Shown: piece after piece, positions 1 through 6,173 of the stretch
Position numbering within the stretch: position 1 is the stretch's first letter
How the letters are laid out: each line of letters opens with the position of its first letter
Origin: Candidatus Berkelbacteria bacterium CG10_big_fil_rev_8_21_14_0_10_43_13
Lineage (GTDB): Bacteria > Patescibacteriota > UBA1384 > XYA2-FULL-43-10 > 1-14-0-10-43-13
Assembly (NCBI GenBank): GCA_002773985.1
Contig: PEZW01000011.1
Span: 1-32,452 of the forward strand
Direction of reading: 5' to 3'
DNA length: 32,452 nucleotides
Notes under the pieces: model-generated
Told to the model about the DNA's origin: nothing
What the model saw: the letters and a program-made list of their open reading frames with translations, nothing else
Databases searched by the model: none
Program-made: the position numbers and the translations under genes

Positions 1-109
1 CGTGAGAGGCGTTATAATATGACACATAGTCATACACTCGTATTCTCTCTCATGATATTACAATCGTATCAAATAATATTATGTTGTCAATGGACGAATT
101 GAGGTAAAA
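1..109 (+). promoter_or_regulatory. Upstream region of the dikinase gene: -10 box, small operator-like palindrome, RBS
   Basis: A perfect TATAAT lies at 13-18; the matching -35 would be off the window edge. Immediately downstream is a 6-bp inverted repeat, TATGAC at 18-23 and GTCATA at 29-34, centred about where transcription would start, so it could be an operator. TGAGAG (3-8) and CTCTCA (47-52) form a second, wider pair. A Shine-Dalgarno GAGGT sits at 101-105, four bases before the ATG at 110. Promoter use is inferred. Confidence 0.4.
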
Positions 110-1078
110 ATGGAACTAATCAGAAATTTTTCAAAACTTGGAAAAAATGATGCGGGGATTGCCGGAGGCAAGGGGGCGAGTCTGGGTGAGATGACGGCCG
201 CGGGCATTCCGGTACCACCGGGCTTTGTCGTCTTGGCGGAATCTTTCGAGCGGTTTTTGACTGAAAATGGCATCGGGGCTGACATTGACTCGATCCTGTC
301 CAAGGTCAATCATAAGGATACCAATTCGGTTGACGGCGCATCGGCGGAGATACAAAGCATAATATTAAATTCGAAAATGCCGGCTGATATCGAGACGGAA
401 ATTCTGAAGTATTTTGCTGAATTAAACACAGAGTATGTTGCTGTCCGCTCGAGCGCGACGGCGGAAGACGGTAGCAATGATTCGTGGGCGGGCGAGCTGG
501 AGAGCTACTTAAATACGACCGAAGAAAATTTGCTGGAAAATGTCAAAAACTGCTGGGCCTCACTCTTCACCCCGCGAGCAATTTTTTATCGCATCGAAAA
601 AGAGATGCATGCGGAAAAAGTCTCGGTCGCTGTCGTCGTTCAGAAAATGATCGAGTCAGAAGTCTCAGGCATTTGCTTCACCGTCCACCCGGTGACTGAG
701 GATCACAATCAGATGGTTCTGGAAGCCGGCTGGGGGCTGGGAGAGGCGATTGTCGGCGGCCTGATCACACCGGATAATTATGTTGTCGACAAAGCCGGAA
801 TGACGATTACAGACTGTTATATTTCGGAGCAATTGATTAAGATAACAAGAGACAAGAAACAAGATACAAACAAGATACAAAATTCAAATGTCCAAATTCA
901 AGTCGAAGAAAAACTGCGAGAAATTCAGAAACTGAGCGGCGATAAAATCATCGAACTGGCAAAAATCTGCCTGCAGATAGAAAAACACTATGGCTTCCCC
1001 TGCGACATCGAATGGGCGTATGAAAAGGGTAAATTCTACATCGTCCAGAGCAGACCGATAACGACGTTGAGTAAATAA
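110..1078 (+). CDS. PEP/pyruvate-binding ATP-grasp subunit of a split dikinase (PEP synthase/rifampin phosphotransferase type)
   Basis: This is the nucleotide-binding half of a PEP-synthase-like dikinase (PPDK N-terminal domain, 322 aa). Visible family motifs are the glycine-rich GGKGASLGEM near residue 20, RSSATAEDG near 112-120, a GICFTVHPV stretch, and EAGWGLGEAIVGG followed by TPDNYVVDK. The C-terminal CDIEWAYEKG...YIVQSRPITTL is the usual domain end. In the family this domain transfers phosphate from ATP to a swivelling histidine domain, which here is the next gene, two bases downstream. Residues about 243-266 are a lysine, glutamine and asparagine-rich insert made of repeat-like DNA. 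GAGGT precedes the start. Domain identity is firm; the substrate is unknown. Confidence 0.88.
   Translation: MELIRNFSKLGKNDAGIAGGKGASLGEMTAAGIPVPPGFVVLAESFERFLTENGIGADIDSILSKVNHKDTNSVDGASAEIQSIILNSKMPADIETEILKYFAELNTEYVAVRSSATAEDGSNDSWAGELESYLNTTEENLLENVKNCWASLFTPRAIFYRIEKEMHAEKVSVAVVVQKMIESEVSGICFTVHPVTEDHNQMVLEAGWGLGEAIVGGLITPDNYVVDKAGMTITDCYISEQLIKITRDKKQDTNKIQNSNVQIQVEEKLREIQKLSGDKIIELAKICLQIEKHYGFPCDIEWAYEKGKFYIVQSRPITTLSK
841..905 (+). repeat. In-frame low-complexity word repeat inside the dikinase gene
   Basis: The stretch repeats the words ACAAGA, AACAAGATACAAA and CAAATGTCCAAATTC, the same vocabulary as intergenic repeats at 3461-3622 and 16905-17015. It stays in frame and adds about 20 residues between the domain's strand ending near ISEQLIKIT and the helix leading into ELAKICLQIEKHYG. 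The other family members I recall have only a short linker there. Interpreted as an insertion of intergenic-type repeat DNA. Confidence 0.55.
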
Positions 1079-1080
1079 AA

Positions 1081-2571
1081 ATGACCAAAGAAGAAATTGA
1101 ACATTATCTTAAAAATACTGAGCTAGATGTCCAGCGTGCGAACGCATCCTTTTTATTTGTTGAAACAGTCTACAGTTCGTACGTAGAATCTGATGCGGTT
1201 CACGGAATTTTGTTTAGTCCTGTCTTTTGTTACTTCTCAGGAGAGAGAAAGGGAGATTTTTATCAATTCTGTGCGAAAAATATTTTTTCTTCAGTTGCAA
1301 AGAAAATTTACGAAGATTACACAAAGAATCCCGAGAGCCTAGATCAGAAAATTTCTGAACACATTAAAATCGAACAACAGATAGAGAATATTTGGATTGG
1401 TTATCTGTCCAAACGTCAAACCTTAAATCGAGAAAAATTCAGCCAACTATTCGAAGATTTTGTTCGGTTAATGAAGAAATGGTGGAACTATGCGGCAATT
1501 GGCGAAGACAAGGGCTCGATCATCCATGATGTCATCACACCAAAATTTGCCGTTCGACACAGCTTAGATTTTTTCGAAGCAGATCAACTGGTAAATATTT
1601 TATCTCACCCAACTACTCAGACAGTTGTGATCGCTGAGAGAAAACATTTTTTAGAAATTTGTCTCGATATTTATCACGACAAAAAAGTGGATCAAAAACT
1701 GGACTATTATCTCCAAAAGTATTTTTGGATCAAAAGTGATTTTTACCAGGCGAGAGAAATCTCAAGCCAGAGTGTGCGGATCGAAGCAGAGGAAGAAATT
1801 AAAAGTAGAAAAATCACTGAAATTGAGGAGGAATTAAATAATATAGTGAATAATTTTGAACGATTATCTGCACAAAAACAAAATTTGCCAAGTTCTTTTG
1901 TATTGACAGCACAGGATGAGTTGGATCTGAGATTCGCGCAGAAGATTATCGAGTGGATGGATGTCCGCAAGACTGGAATGATGAAAATCTTCTATTTTCT
2001 CTCAAAAATAATTGAAGATTTATCAGTGAGCGTTGGCATCAATTATGATATTTTAGTCTCGTATTCTGCTGATGAGGTAATAAAGTTGCTCAAGACTAAA
2101 GAGAGAATCTCAGACAAGGAGTTGTCAGACAGAACTAGCGGTCTATTTATGGAGTTTGAAAAAAATGAAAACAGAGGGGACTTTTTTGGGCAGGAAGCGT
2201 TGGAGTTATTTCAGACTGCGACGGCATATAAAACATCTGATGAAATTCGCGGACAAGTTGCAAGCAAGGGAAGCGAAAGCAAGGTTACTGGGACGGCGAG
2301 GATTGTAGTAAATCCGTCCAAAGATGAATTCAATTCAGGCGAGGTGTTAGTCACTTCGATGACACGAGTGGAGTTTGTACCGTTGATGCGCCGGGCAAAA
2401 GAGATAATCACAGACGAGGGCGGAATCGCTTCTCATGCGGCGATTATCTCGCGAGAACTTCACAAACCATGTATTATTGGCACCAAGAACGCGACTAAAA
2501 TATTAAAAGATGACGATCTAGTCGAAGTCGATGCAGATACGGGGATTGTCAGAATTATCAGAAAAGCTTGA
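1081..2571 (+). CDS. PEP-utilising (phosphohistidine swivel domain) partner subunit with a long unassigned N-terminal region
   Basis: 496 aa. The last 90 residues are the PEP-utiliser mobile domain: GTARIV, then a GGIASHAAIISREL motif in which H452 is the expected phosphorylated histidine, then CIIGTKNATKIL. The first 400 residues have no recognised fold by eye and include a charged helical stretch around 235-275. The C-terminal TIM-barrel of true PEP synthase and PPDK is absent. With the preceding gene the order is ATP-grasp, central region, histidine domain, totalling 818 residues, which matches rifampin phosphotransferase better than PEP synthase. The pair starts two bases apart and is surely co-transcribed. 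A central domain binding some other acceptor is possible. Confidence 0.8.
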   Translation: MTKEEIEHYLKNTELDVQRANASFLFVETVYSSYVESDAVHGILFSPVFCYFSGERKGDFYQFCAKNIFSSVAKKIYEDYTKNPESLDQKISEHIKIEQQIENIWIGYLSKRQTLNREKFSQLFEDFVRLMKKWWNYAAIGEDKGSIIHDVITPKFAVRHSLDFFEADQLVNILSHPTTQTVVIAERKHFLEICLDIYHDKKVDQKLDYYLQKYFWIKSDFYQAREISSQSVRIEAEEEIKSRKITEIEEELNNIVNNFERLSAQKQNLPSSFVLTAQDELDLRFAQKIIEWMDVRKTGMMKIFYFLSKIIEDLSVSVGINYDILVSYSADEVIKLLKTKERISDKELSDRTSGLFMEFEKNENRGDFFGQEALELFQTATAYKTSDEIRGQVASKGSESKVTGTARIVVNPSKDEFNSGEVLVTSMTRVEFVPLMRRAKEIITDEGGIASHAAIISRELHKPCIIGTKNATKILKDDDLVEVDADTGIVRIIRKA

Positions 2572-2618
2572 CCTATTTAGCGAATTTACAATGCTGAATT
2601 GATTTATAGATTCAAGAC

Positions 2619-2647
2619 TTGTTCGAAAAATTTATTAGTTTTATAAT
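2619..2647 (+). promoter_or_regulatory. Promoter (TTGTTC, 17 bp, TATAAT) for a leaderless small gene
   Basis: TTGTTC at 2619-2624 and a perfect TATAAT at 2642-2647 are separated by 17 bases. The expected transcription start is about 2653-2654, exactly the ATG of the next gene. Confidence 0.6.
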
Positions 2648-2653
2648 CCTCTT

Positions 2654-2830
2654 ATGTATGAAAATGAATTAAAAACTACAATAGACGAGTTAACTGAAAT
2701 TGGAAATAAATGTCGGCGTTTGCGTATTGGATGGATGAAATCAAATCTCTCTGACACGAAGGAGCGACTGTCAAGATTGGAAAAGAAGGTCGCTGTTCTA
2801 GGAAAGAAAGTTGCCAAACTTGGCGCCTGA
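2654..2830 (+). CDS. Small charged coiled-coil-like protein, 58 aa, probably leaderless
   Basis: Translation from 2654 gives a 58-residue, lysine-rich, mostly helical protein that starts MYENELKTTIDELTE and ends VAVLGKKVAKLGA. Leucines and isoleucines recur at heptad-like spacing (RLSRLEKKVAVLGKKVAKL), which suggests a short coiled coil. I do not recognise the family. No Shine-Dalgarno precedes it, but a good promoter places +1 on the ATG. Support is the promoter geometry plus an open frame with amphipathic composition, so the call is moderate. It could be a DNA- or membrane-associated micro-protein, but no function is claimed. Confidence 0.5.
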   Translation: MYENELKTTIDELTEIGNKCRRLRIGWMKSNLSDTKERLSRLEKKVAVLGKKVAKLGA

Positions 2831-2975
2831 TTTTGACTTTTTTTGACTTTTTTGTTAGAGTATTTATGTTCACTAAACATTAAGCCAGCTTGAATAGATT
2901 CTGACCCATAAAATGGGTAACAAATCCGTCAAAGTTGGCGGATATTTTGTTTAGACGGGGTAAATTTTGGGAAGA
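2831..2975 (+). other. Gap upstream of the tRNA cluster: two TTGACT boxes and small hairpins
   Basis: TTGACT occurs at 2833-2838 and again at 2843-2848. The first is 17 bases from TAGAGT (2856-2861), a weak promoter candidate for the tRNAs. Further on are a hairpin of ACCCAT and ATGGGT and an imperfect hairpin whose arms start AACAAA and end TTTTGTT. No open frame of note. Confidence 0.3.
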
Positions 2976-3060
2976 GGGCAGTTAGCTCAGTTGGTACCCC
3001 AGCACCAGAGCAAAGCTCAGTGCGGGGCAGGGAGCATCTCATTTATTTACCCTGTACTTC
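2976..3060 (+). pseudogene. Broken tRNA-Val-like gene interrupted by a hairpin
   Basis: Bases 2976-2996 read as the acceptor strand and D arm of a tRNA, closely matching the intact tRNA-Val starting at 3065. The D loop is then broken by a palindrome at 2997-3029 (CCCC...GCAC...GAGC, loop AAA, GCTC...GTGC...GGGG). The tRNA-like sequence resumes at GAGCATCTCATTTA (3032-3045), then degenerates. There is no T arm or 3' acceptor strand, so this cannot mature into a tRNA. Confidence 0.65.
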
Positions 3061-3064
3061 TGGC

Positions 3065-3140
3065 GGGCGATTAGCTCAATTGGTAGAGCGTCTCGTTTAC
3101 ACCGAGAGGGTTATAGGTTCGAGTCCTATATCGCCCACCA
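3065..3140 (+). tRNA. tRNA-Val (anticodon TAC), CCA encoded
   Basis: Acceptor strands GGGCGAT (3065-3071) and ATCGCCC (3130-3136) pair fully, followed by A and an encoded CCA. The anticodon stem TCTCG/CGAGA encloses loop TTTACAC, giving anticodon TAC, which reads GTA (Val). The T arm contains GGTTCGAGTCC. The D arm is GCTC...GAGC. A perfect 8-bp palindrome starts on the acceptor end. Confidence 0.97.
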
Positions 3141-3174
3141 CGCTAAGCGTGGTGTAAGCGGCGCTGAGCGCCGC
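3136..3174 (+). repeat. Two adjoining GC-rich hairpins on the tRNA-Val 3' end
   Basis: CACCACGC (3136-3143), loop TAA, GCGTGGTG (3147-3154) forms a perfect hairpin that overlaps the tRNA's last acceptor base and CCA. A second, GCGGCGC (3158-3164), loop TGA, GCGCCGC (3168-3174), follows. Neither has a T-tract, so they are more likely palindromic repeats or processing signals than intrinsic terminators. Confidence 0.6.
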
Positions 3175-3191
3175 ACCAACTATTTAGTTAT

Positions 3192-3275
3192 AAAGTTTGT
3201 AAAGTCAGAAAGTTTATAAAGAGCGATCGGAATTAATTTCTTTATAAACTTTAAAAACTTTTTACTTTACAAACT
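3192..3275 (+). repeat. AT-rich imperfect inverted repeat between the two tRNAs
   Basis: The left arm at 3192-3221 and right arm at 3240-3275 share the words AGTTTGTAAAGT and TTTATAAAG in inverted order, with a central spacer near 3222-3239. The same vocabulary recurs at 6085-6172 and 16355-16497. Confidence 0.75.
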
Positions 3276-3280
3276 GTCTT

Positions 3281-3350
3281 GGGCGAATGGCCCGCCTGCA
3301 GAAGCTATCGCTTCAGCGATTGCGGGCAGGTGAAATTGGTATTATTTTAT
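3281..3350 (+). pseudogene. Broken tRNA-Leu 5' fragment interrupted by a hairpin
   Basis: GGGCGAATGG at 3281-3290 matches the start of the intact tRNA-Leu (3351). A palindrome then intervenes (GCCCGC...ATCGCT, loop TC, AGCGAT...GCGGGC, about 3289-3326). The tRNA-like sequence resumes as GTGAAATTGGTAT at about 3330-3342 and ends without an anticodon arm. This repeats the arrangement seen upstream of tRNA-Val. Confidence 0.65.
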
Positions 3351-3437
3351 GGGCGAGTGGTGAAATTAGTATACACGCAAGATTGAGGTTCTTGTGGCCG
3401 CAAGGCTGTGCAGGTGCAATTCCTGTCTCGCCCACCA
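3351..3437 (+). tRNA. tRNA-Leu (anticodon GAG), CCA encoded
   Basis: Acceptor strands GGGCGAG (3351-3357) and CTCGCCC (3427-3433) pair, followed by A and CCA. The anticodon stem CAAGA/TCTTG closes loop TTGAGGT, anticodon GAG. A long variable arm with stem GGCC...GGCT is typical of a class II tRNA. The T arm reads CAGGTGCAATTCCTG, with GTGCAAT in place of the usual TTCGAAT. Confidence 0.93.
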
Positions 3438-3439
3438 AA

Positions 3440-3456
3440 GCCAATCGCAGATTGGC
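3440..3456 (+). repeat. Hairpin following tRNA-Leu
   Basis: GCCAATC (3441-3447 region), loop GCA, GATTGGC is a perfect 7-bp stem just after the CCA. It has no T-tract and could mark the 3' trailer. Confidence 0.45.
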
Positions 3457-3460
3457 AATA

Positions 3461-3622
3461 ACCAAGAATCAAGAAACAAACATCAAAGAACACCAATTAC
3501 CAAGAAACCCCACTTCGCTCTATCGAGCTACGCGGGGCAAGCAATAACCAAAACGATTTTGAACACTTGAAAGTTGGAATATTGAATTTTTTTGTATCTT
3601 GTATCTTGGTGTTTGATTATTG
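3461..3622 (+). repeat. Dispersed intergenic repeat, copy 1, with a central palindrome
   Basis: Outer arms of CAATAACCAAGA / ACAAACATCAAAG vocabulary invert into TTGTATCTTGGTG...TTTGATTATTG. In the middle is the palindrome CCCCACTTCGCTC...GAGCTACGCGGGG, flanked by near-identical 10-bp direct repeats, CAATTACCAA (3494-3503) and CAATAACCAA (3542-3551). A second copy of the whole unit lies at 22660-22828. No gene is visible here. Confidence 0.8.
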
Positions 3623-3636
3623 CGACAAAGGAGCTT

Positions 3637-4065
3637 ATGAATTTAAGTTTTTTACATCAAAGCAGCTATTGGTTGGCAACCAATAGCGATATGAAGGGAA
3701 TTTACTATACTGTCTATCTGGTATTTTTTAGCCTTCTCTTCATCTTCGGTATCGGTATTTTCATGCTGAGTAAGAGTGATTTACGCAAAGTGTGGCTCAG
3801 ATATGCGACGCCGTTTACCCTCTTTGGGATTTTGGGTTGGATTTATTTGTTCGCAACACGTGAGGAGCTTCCGGGACTTTCGACTAGATTGACTTTGCTT
3901 TTGATTATGTCAGTTTTCCTACTCTGGATTTTGTTTCTTCTCGGCTGGTCGGCCAAAAGAGTGCCGAAAATGATCAAAGAGAAAAAAACTGAGGAAAAAT
4001 TTAGTAAATATTTGCCCAAAACCGCGAAATACGAAAATAATACGAAACTACGAAAATTAAGATAA
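3637..4065 (+). CDS. Small integral membrane protein, 142 aa, three predicted helices
   Basis: The ATG at 3637 is chosen because AAAGGAG lies at 3627-3633 directly before it; the frame extends further upstream but only into repeat DNA. Three hydrophobic spans are visible, around residues 21-42, 53-68 and 80-100, with positively charged ends (KSDLRK, SAKRVPKMIKEKK). I do not recognise a family. A perfect 17-base palindrome (ATTGGTTG, G, CAACCAAT, 3668-3684) lies inside the early codons. The last 15 residues are encoded by words such as ACGAAA and TACGAAA, like the intergenic repeat at 19238-19342, so the C-terminus may be repeat-derived. It sits 27 bases before rpsA. Confidence 0.6.
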   Translation: MNLSFLHQSSYWLATNSDMKGIYYTVYLVFFSLLFIFGIGIFMLSKSDLRKVWLRYATPFTLFGILGWIYLFATREELPGLSTRLTLLLIMSVFLLWILFLLGWSAKRVPKMIKEKKTEEKFSKYLPKTAKYENNTKLRKLR

Positions 4066-4092
4066 ATTAATAATTAAGGAAAAACAACCAGA

Positions 4093-5460
4093 ATGACAGA
4101 AGAAACGAAAGTTTTGGAGGAGAAGGAAAAAATAGAAAAGGTTGAAGAGGTTAAGACATCTAAAGTAAAAACCGGTGTTGATACCATGGAGAGTCTGATC
4201 GAAGAAATGGGCGATCGACTTTTGCCATTCGCGGAAGGCGAGATGGTTGAAGCCAAGGTTTTGGCTGTCAGCGGAAATAGGATTTGGGTTGACGTTGCTG
4301 GACAATCACTAGGATTTATTCCAGAAAAAGAAATTACCAGTAAGACCGGCTTGAAGCCGAGTGATGTTGTGATGGCGACTGTTATCTCGATGGAGGACGA
4401 AGAAGGAAATGTTGTCCTGTCGATGAAACGGGCTGATCGTGAAAAATACTGGATTGAGATGGAAAATGGCTTCAAATCTGGTGAACCAATCAAAGTTAAA
4501 ATTTCTGACGCAAACAAGGGTGGCTTGATCTCTGATGTCGGTGGAATTCTCGGCTTCTTGCCAGTTTCACAGTTAGCGCCGGCTCATTATCCGCGCGTTA
4601 CCGGTGGCGACAAGGACGAAATTCTAAACAGATTGCGTCAATATATCGGTGAAGAGTTCAACGTCAAAGTTATCACTTGCGAGAAGGAAACAAACAAAAT
4701 TATTTTTTCTGAAAAAGCGGTCAAAGCGGCTGAGGTCAAACAAAAGATCGATAAATTCAAAGTTAGTGATGTCGTCTCTGGTAAAATTACCGGTATCGTC
4801 GATTTTGGTCTTTTTGTCAGCATCGACCCGGAGATCGAAGCACTGGTTCACATCTCAGAAATATCATGGACACGCGTTTCTGACCTGCACCGCTTATTTA
4901 AAGTTGGTGATGAGGTTAAAACGATGGTAATTTCGGTCGAGGACGGTCGGGTTTCACTTTCACTTAAGCGACTTTTGCCTGATCCGTGGGCCAAAGCGGC
5001 GGCCAAGTACAAGATTGGCGATATTGTCGAGGGTGAAGTTACAAAAATTACAGCTTTTGGTGCTTTTGTCTCACTTGATCCGGAAATTGATGGTCTTGTT
5101 CACATCTCGGAACTATCGAGTGAACGAATTGTCGATCCAAGTCAGATTGTCGAACTGGGCAAAAAATACAAATTCCAGATTATCACAATCGAAACAGACA
5201 ATCACCGTCTCGGTTTGTCGATGAAGATCGGCAAAAAGGCAAAGGACGAGGACAAAGACGTCGAGGAAAAAAAGCCAAAAGCCAAAGCGAAGAAAGAGGA
5301 AAAAGTAGTTGAAGAAGTCACCCCTGAAGTCGTCGAGGTTGAGGAAAAAGCTGAAAAAGCCAAGAAGACCGTAAAAGCAAAGAAAACAGTCAAAAAAGAT
5401 CCTTCGACTTCGCTCAGGGCAAGAAAGACAAAGATAATTGATGAAGTGATAGCGGAATAA
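4093..5460 (+). CDS. rpsA: 30S ribosomal protein S1-like, four S1 (OB-fold) domains
   Basis: 455 aa. After a charged N-terminus, four S1 RNA-binding repeats follow at about residues 43-100, 120-195, 212-282 and 296-367. The last two carry the signature well: ITGIVDFGLFVSI...EALVHISEISW and VTKITAFGAFVSL...DGLVHISELS, each ending in LSLKR or LSMK. The protein recruits mRNA to the 30S subunit. E. coli S1 has six domains, so this is a short form as in many bacteria outside the Proteobacteria. The tail is a lysine, alanine and glutamate-rich stretch. It contains a repeat-encoded DPSTSLRARK insert. AAGGA at 4076-4080 is the only SD-like site; ATG 4186 is an alternative start. Confidence 0.9.
   Translation: MTEETKVLEEKEKIEKVEEVKTSKVKTGVDTMESLIEEMGDRLLPFAEGEMVEAKVLAVSGNRIWVDVAGQSLGFIPEKEITSKTGLKPSDVVMATVISMEDEEGNVVLSMKRADREKYWIEMENGFKSGEPIKVKISDANKGGLISDVGGILGFLPVSQLAPAHYPRVTGGDKDEILNRLRQYIGEEFNVKVITCEKETNKIIFSEKAVKAAEVKQKIDKFKVSDVVSGKITGIVDFGLFVSIDPEIEALVHISEISWTRVSDLHRLFKVGDEVKTMVISVEDGRVSLSLKRLLPDPWAKAAAKYKIGDIVEGEVTKITAFGAFVSLDPEIDGLVHISELSSERIVDPSQIVELGKKYKFQIITIETDNHRLGLSMKIGKKAKDEDKDVEEKKPKAKAKKEEKVVEEVTPEVVEVEEKAEKAKKTVKAKKTVKKDPSTSLRARKTKIIDEVIAE
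5400..5424 (+). repeat. In-frame palindromic repeat in the S1 tail (PSTSLRA)
   Basis: CCTTCGACTTCGCTCAGGGC at 5401-5420 is a half-palindromic element encoding PSTSLRA. It interrupts a run of KAKKTVKK-type codons and is followed by ARKTK. It resembles the left arm of the palindromes at 3509 and 22714. It is in frame and adds about eight residues to a disordered tail. Confidence 0.65.
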
Positions 5461-5475
5461 GAAAAATGTCGAAGA

Positions 5476-5592
5476 CCGAATTTCTAATGCCAAATAAAAT
5501 GTTTAAGTTTAAAATTAAAAAATAAAATTTTGTCCTCAGCGTTCAAGCATTGGGAATTTCATTTGACATTCGGATTTAGAAATTAGGATTTG
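5476..5592 (+). repeat. AT-rich imperfect inverted repeat between rpsA and the MBL-like gene
   Basis: The left arm begins CCGAATTTCTAATGCCAAAT (5476-5495). The right arm, ending near 5592, is its degenerate reverse complement (words CATTTGACATTCGGATTTAG and AAATTAGGATT). Vocabulary is shared with 16905-17015. The gap holds no gene. Confidence 0.65.
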
Positions 5593-5601
5593 AGAGGTAA
5601 T

Positions 5602-6093
5602 ATGAACATTAGGTATTTGGGTGGTGATAAGTTTGAGATCAAGTCCAAGGATTTGACGATAAATTTGTCTGACAAAGTTTCTATCAACGGATTTGTATTT
5701 CCTGGCCCCGGTGAATACGAGAAAGCCGGTGTCATCATGAGCGGCATCGATGATGGCTCCAATACCATCTATACGATGACTGTCGAAGATATGGACATTT
5801 GCTATCTCGGCCATCTAGCTCATGATCTGTCGGAAGACGAAGGAAAGCAAATCGGCAATGTTGATATCCTTTTCTTGCCACTTGGCGATTCCGATACAGT
5901 TCAGGTCAAGGCAGCGACCAAAATTATTTCCAAGATTGATCCAAAGTTGGTGATTCCGATGCTCTATACTGATCTGACTGAGTTCAAGAAGAGCGAAGGC
6001 GTGACAGATGGTGAGACAGACCAGCTCAAGATCCGCAAGACTGATTTGCCAGAGACTGAGAGGGAAATAGTGATACTTAAAGCTAGTTTATAA
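5602..6093 (+). CDS. Degenerate MBL-fold (UlaG-like) protein without the metal-binding histidine motif
   Basis: 163 aa starting at the ATG at 5602, preceded by GAGAGGT. It resembles the short metallo-beta-lactamase-fold proteins common in Patescibacteria: an N-terminal IRYLGGDKFEIKSKD strand pair, FPGPGEYEKAGVIM, a YLGHLAHDLSEDE segment, VDILFLPLGD, and KLVIPMLYTD. The canonical HxHxDH zinc motif, normally between the first strands and the GPGEYE loop, is missing, as if that segment were deleted. The remaining GHLAH could be a ligand remnant. Enzyme activity is doubtful; a structural or binding role is possible. The stop codon lies inside the left arm of the following inverted repeat. Confidence 0.7.
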   Translation: MNIRYLGGDKFEIKSKDLTINLSDKVSINGFVFPGPGEYEKAGVIMSGIDDGSNTIYTMTVEDMDICYLGHLAHDLSEDEGKQIGNVDILFLPLGDSDTVQVKAATKIISKIDPKLVIPMLYTDLTEFKKSEGVTDGETDQLKIRKTDLPETEREIVILKASL

Positions 6094-6172
6094 AGTTTGT
6101 AAAGTAAAAAGTTTGTAAAGAGATTTCTTTATAAACATTATAAATTTTATAAATTCTCAAACTTTCAAACTT
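6085..6172 (+). repeat. AT-rich inverted repeat spanning stop to start between MBL-like and DHH genes
   Basis: The left arm 6085-6120 (AGTTTATAAAGTTTGTAAAG and onward) includes the upstream stop codon. The right arm 6127-6172 (CTTTATAAACATTATAAATT ... CAAACTTTCAAACTT) ends two bases before the DHH start at 6174. No SD is present. Same vocabulary as 3192-3275. Confidence 0.7.
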
Positions 6173-6173
6173 C

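Noticed and set aside
2976-3060. Group I intron or functional intron-containing tRNA
   Set aside because: The insert is a 33-base hairpin in the D loop, and the T arm and 3' acceptor strand are missing, so splicing would not give a tRNA.
3287-3547. An 86-codon open frame across the tRNA-Leu region
   Set aside because: It runs through the hairpin, an intact tRNA-Leu and a dispersed repeat; no ribosome site and no protein-like composition.
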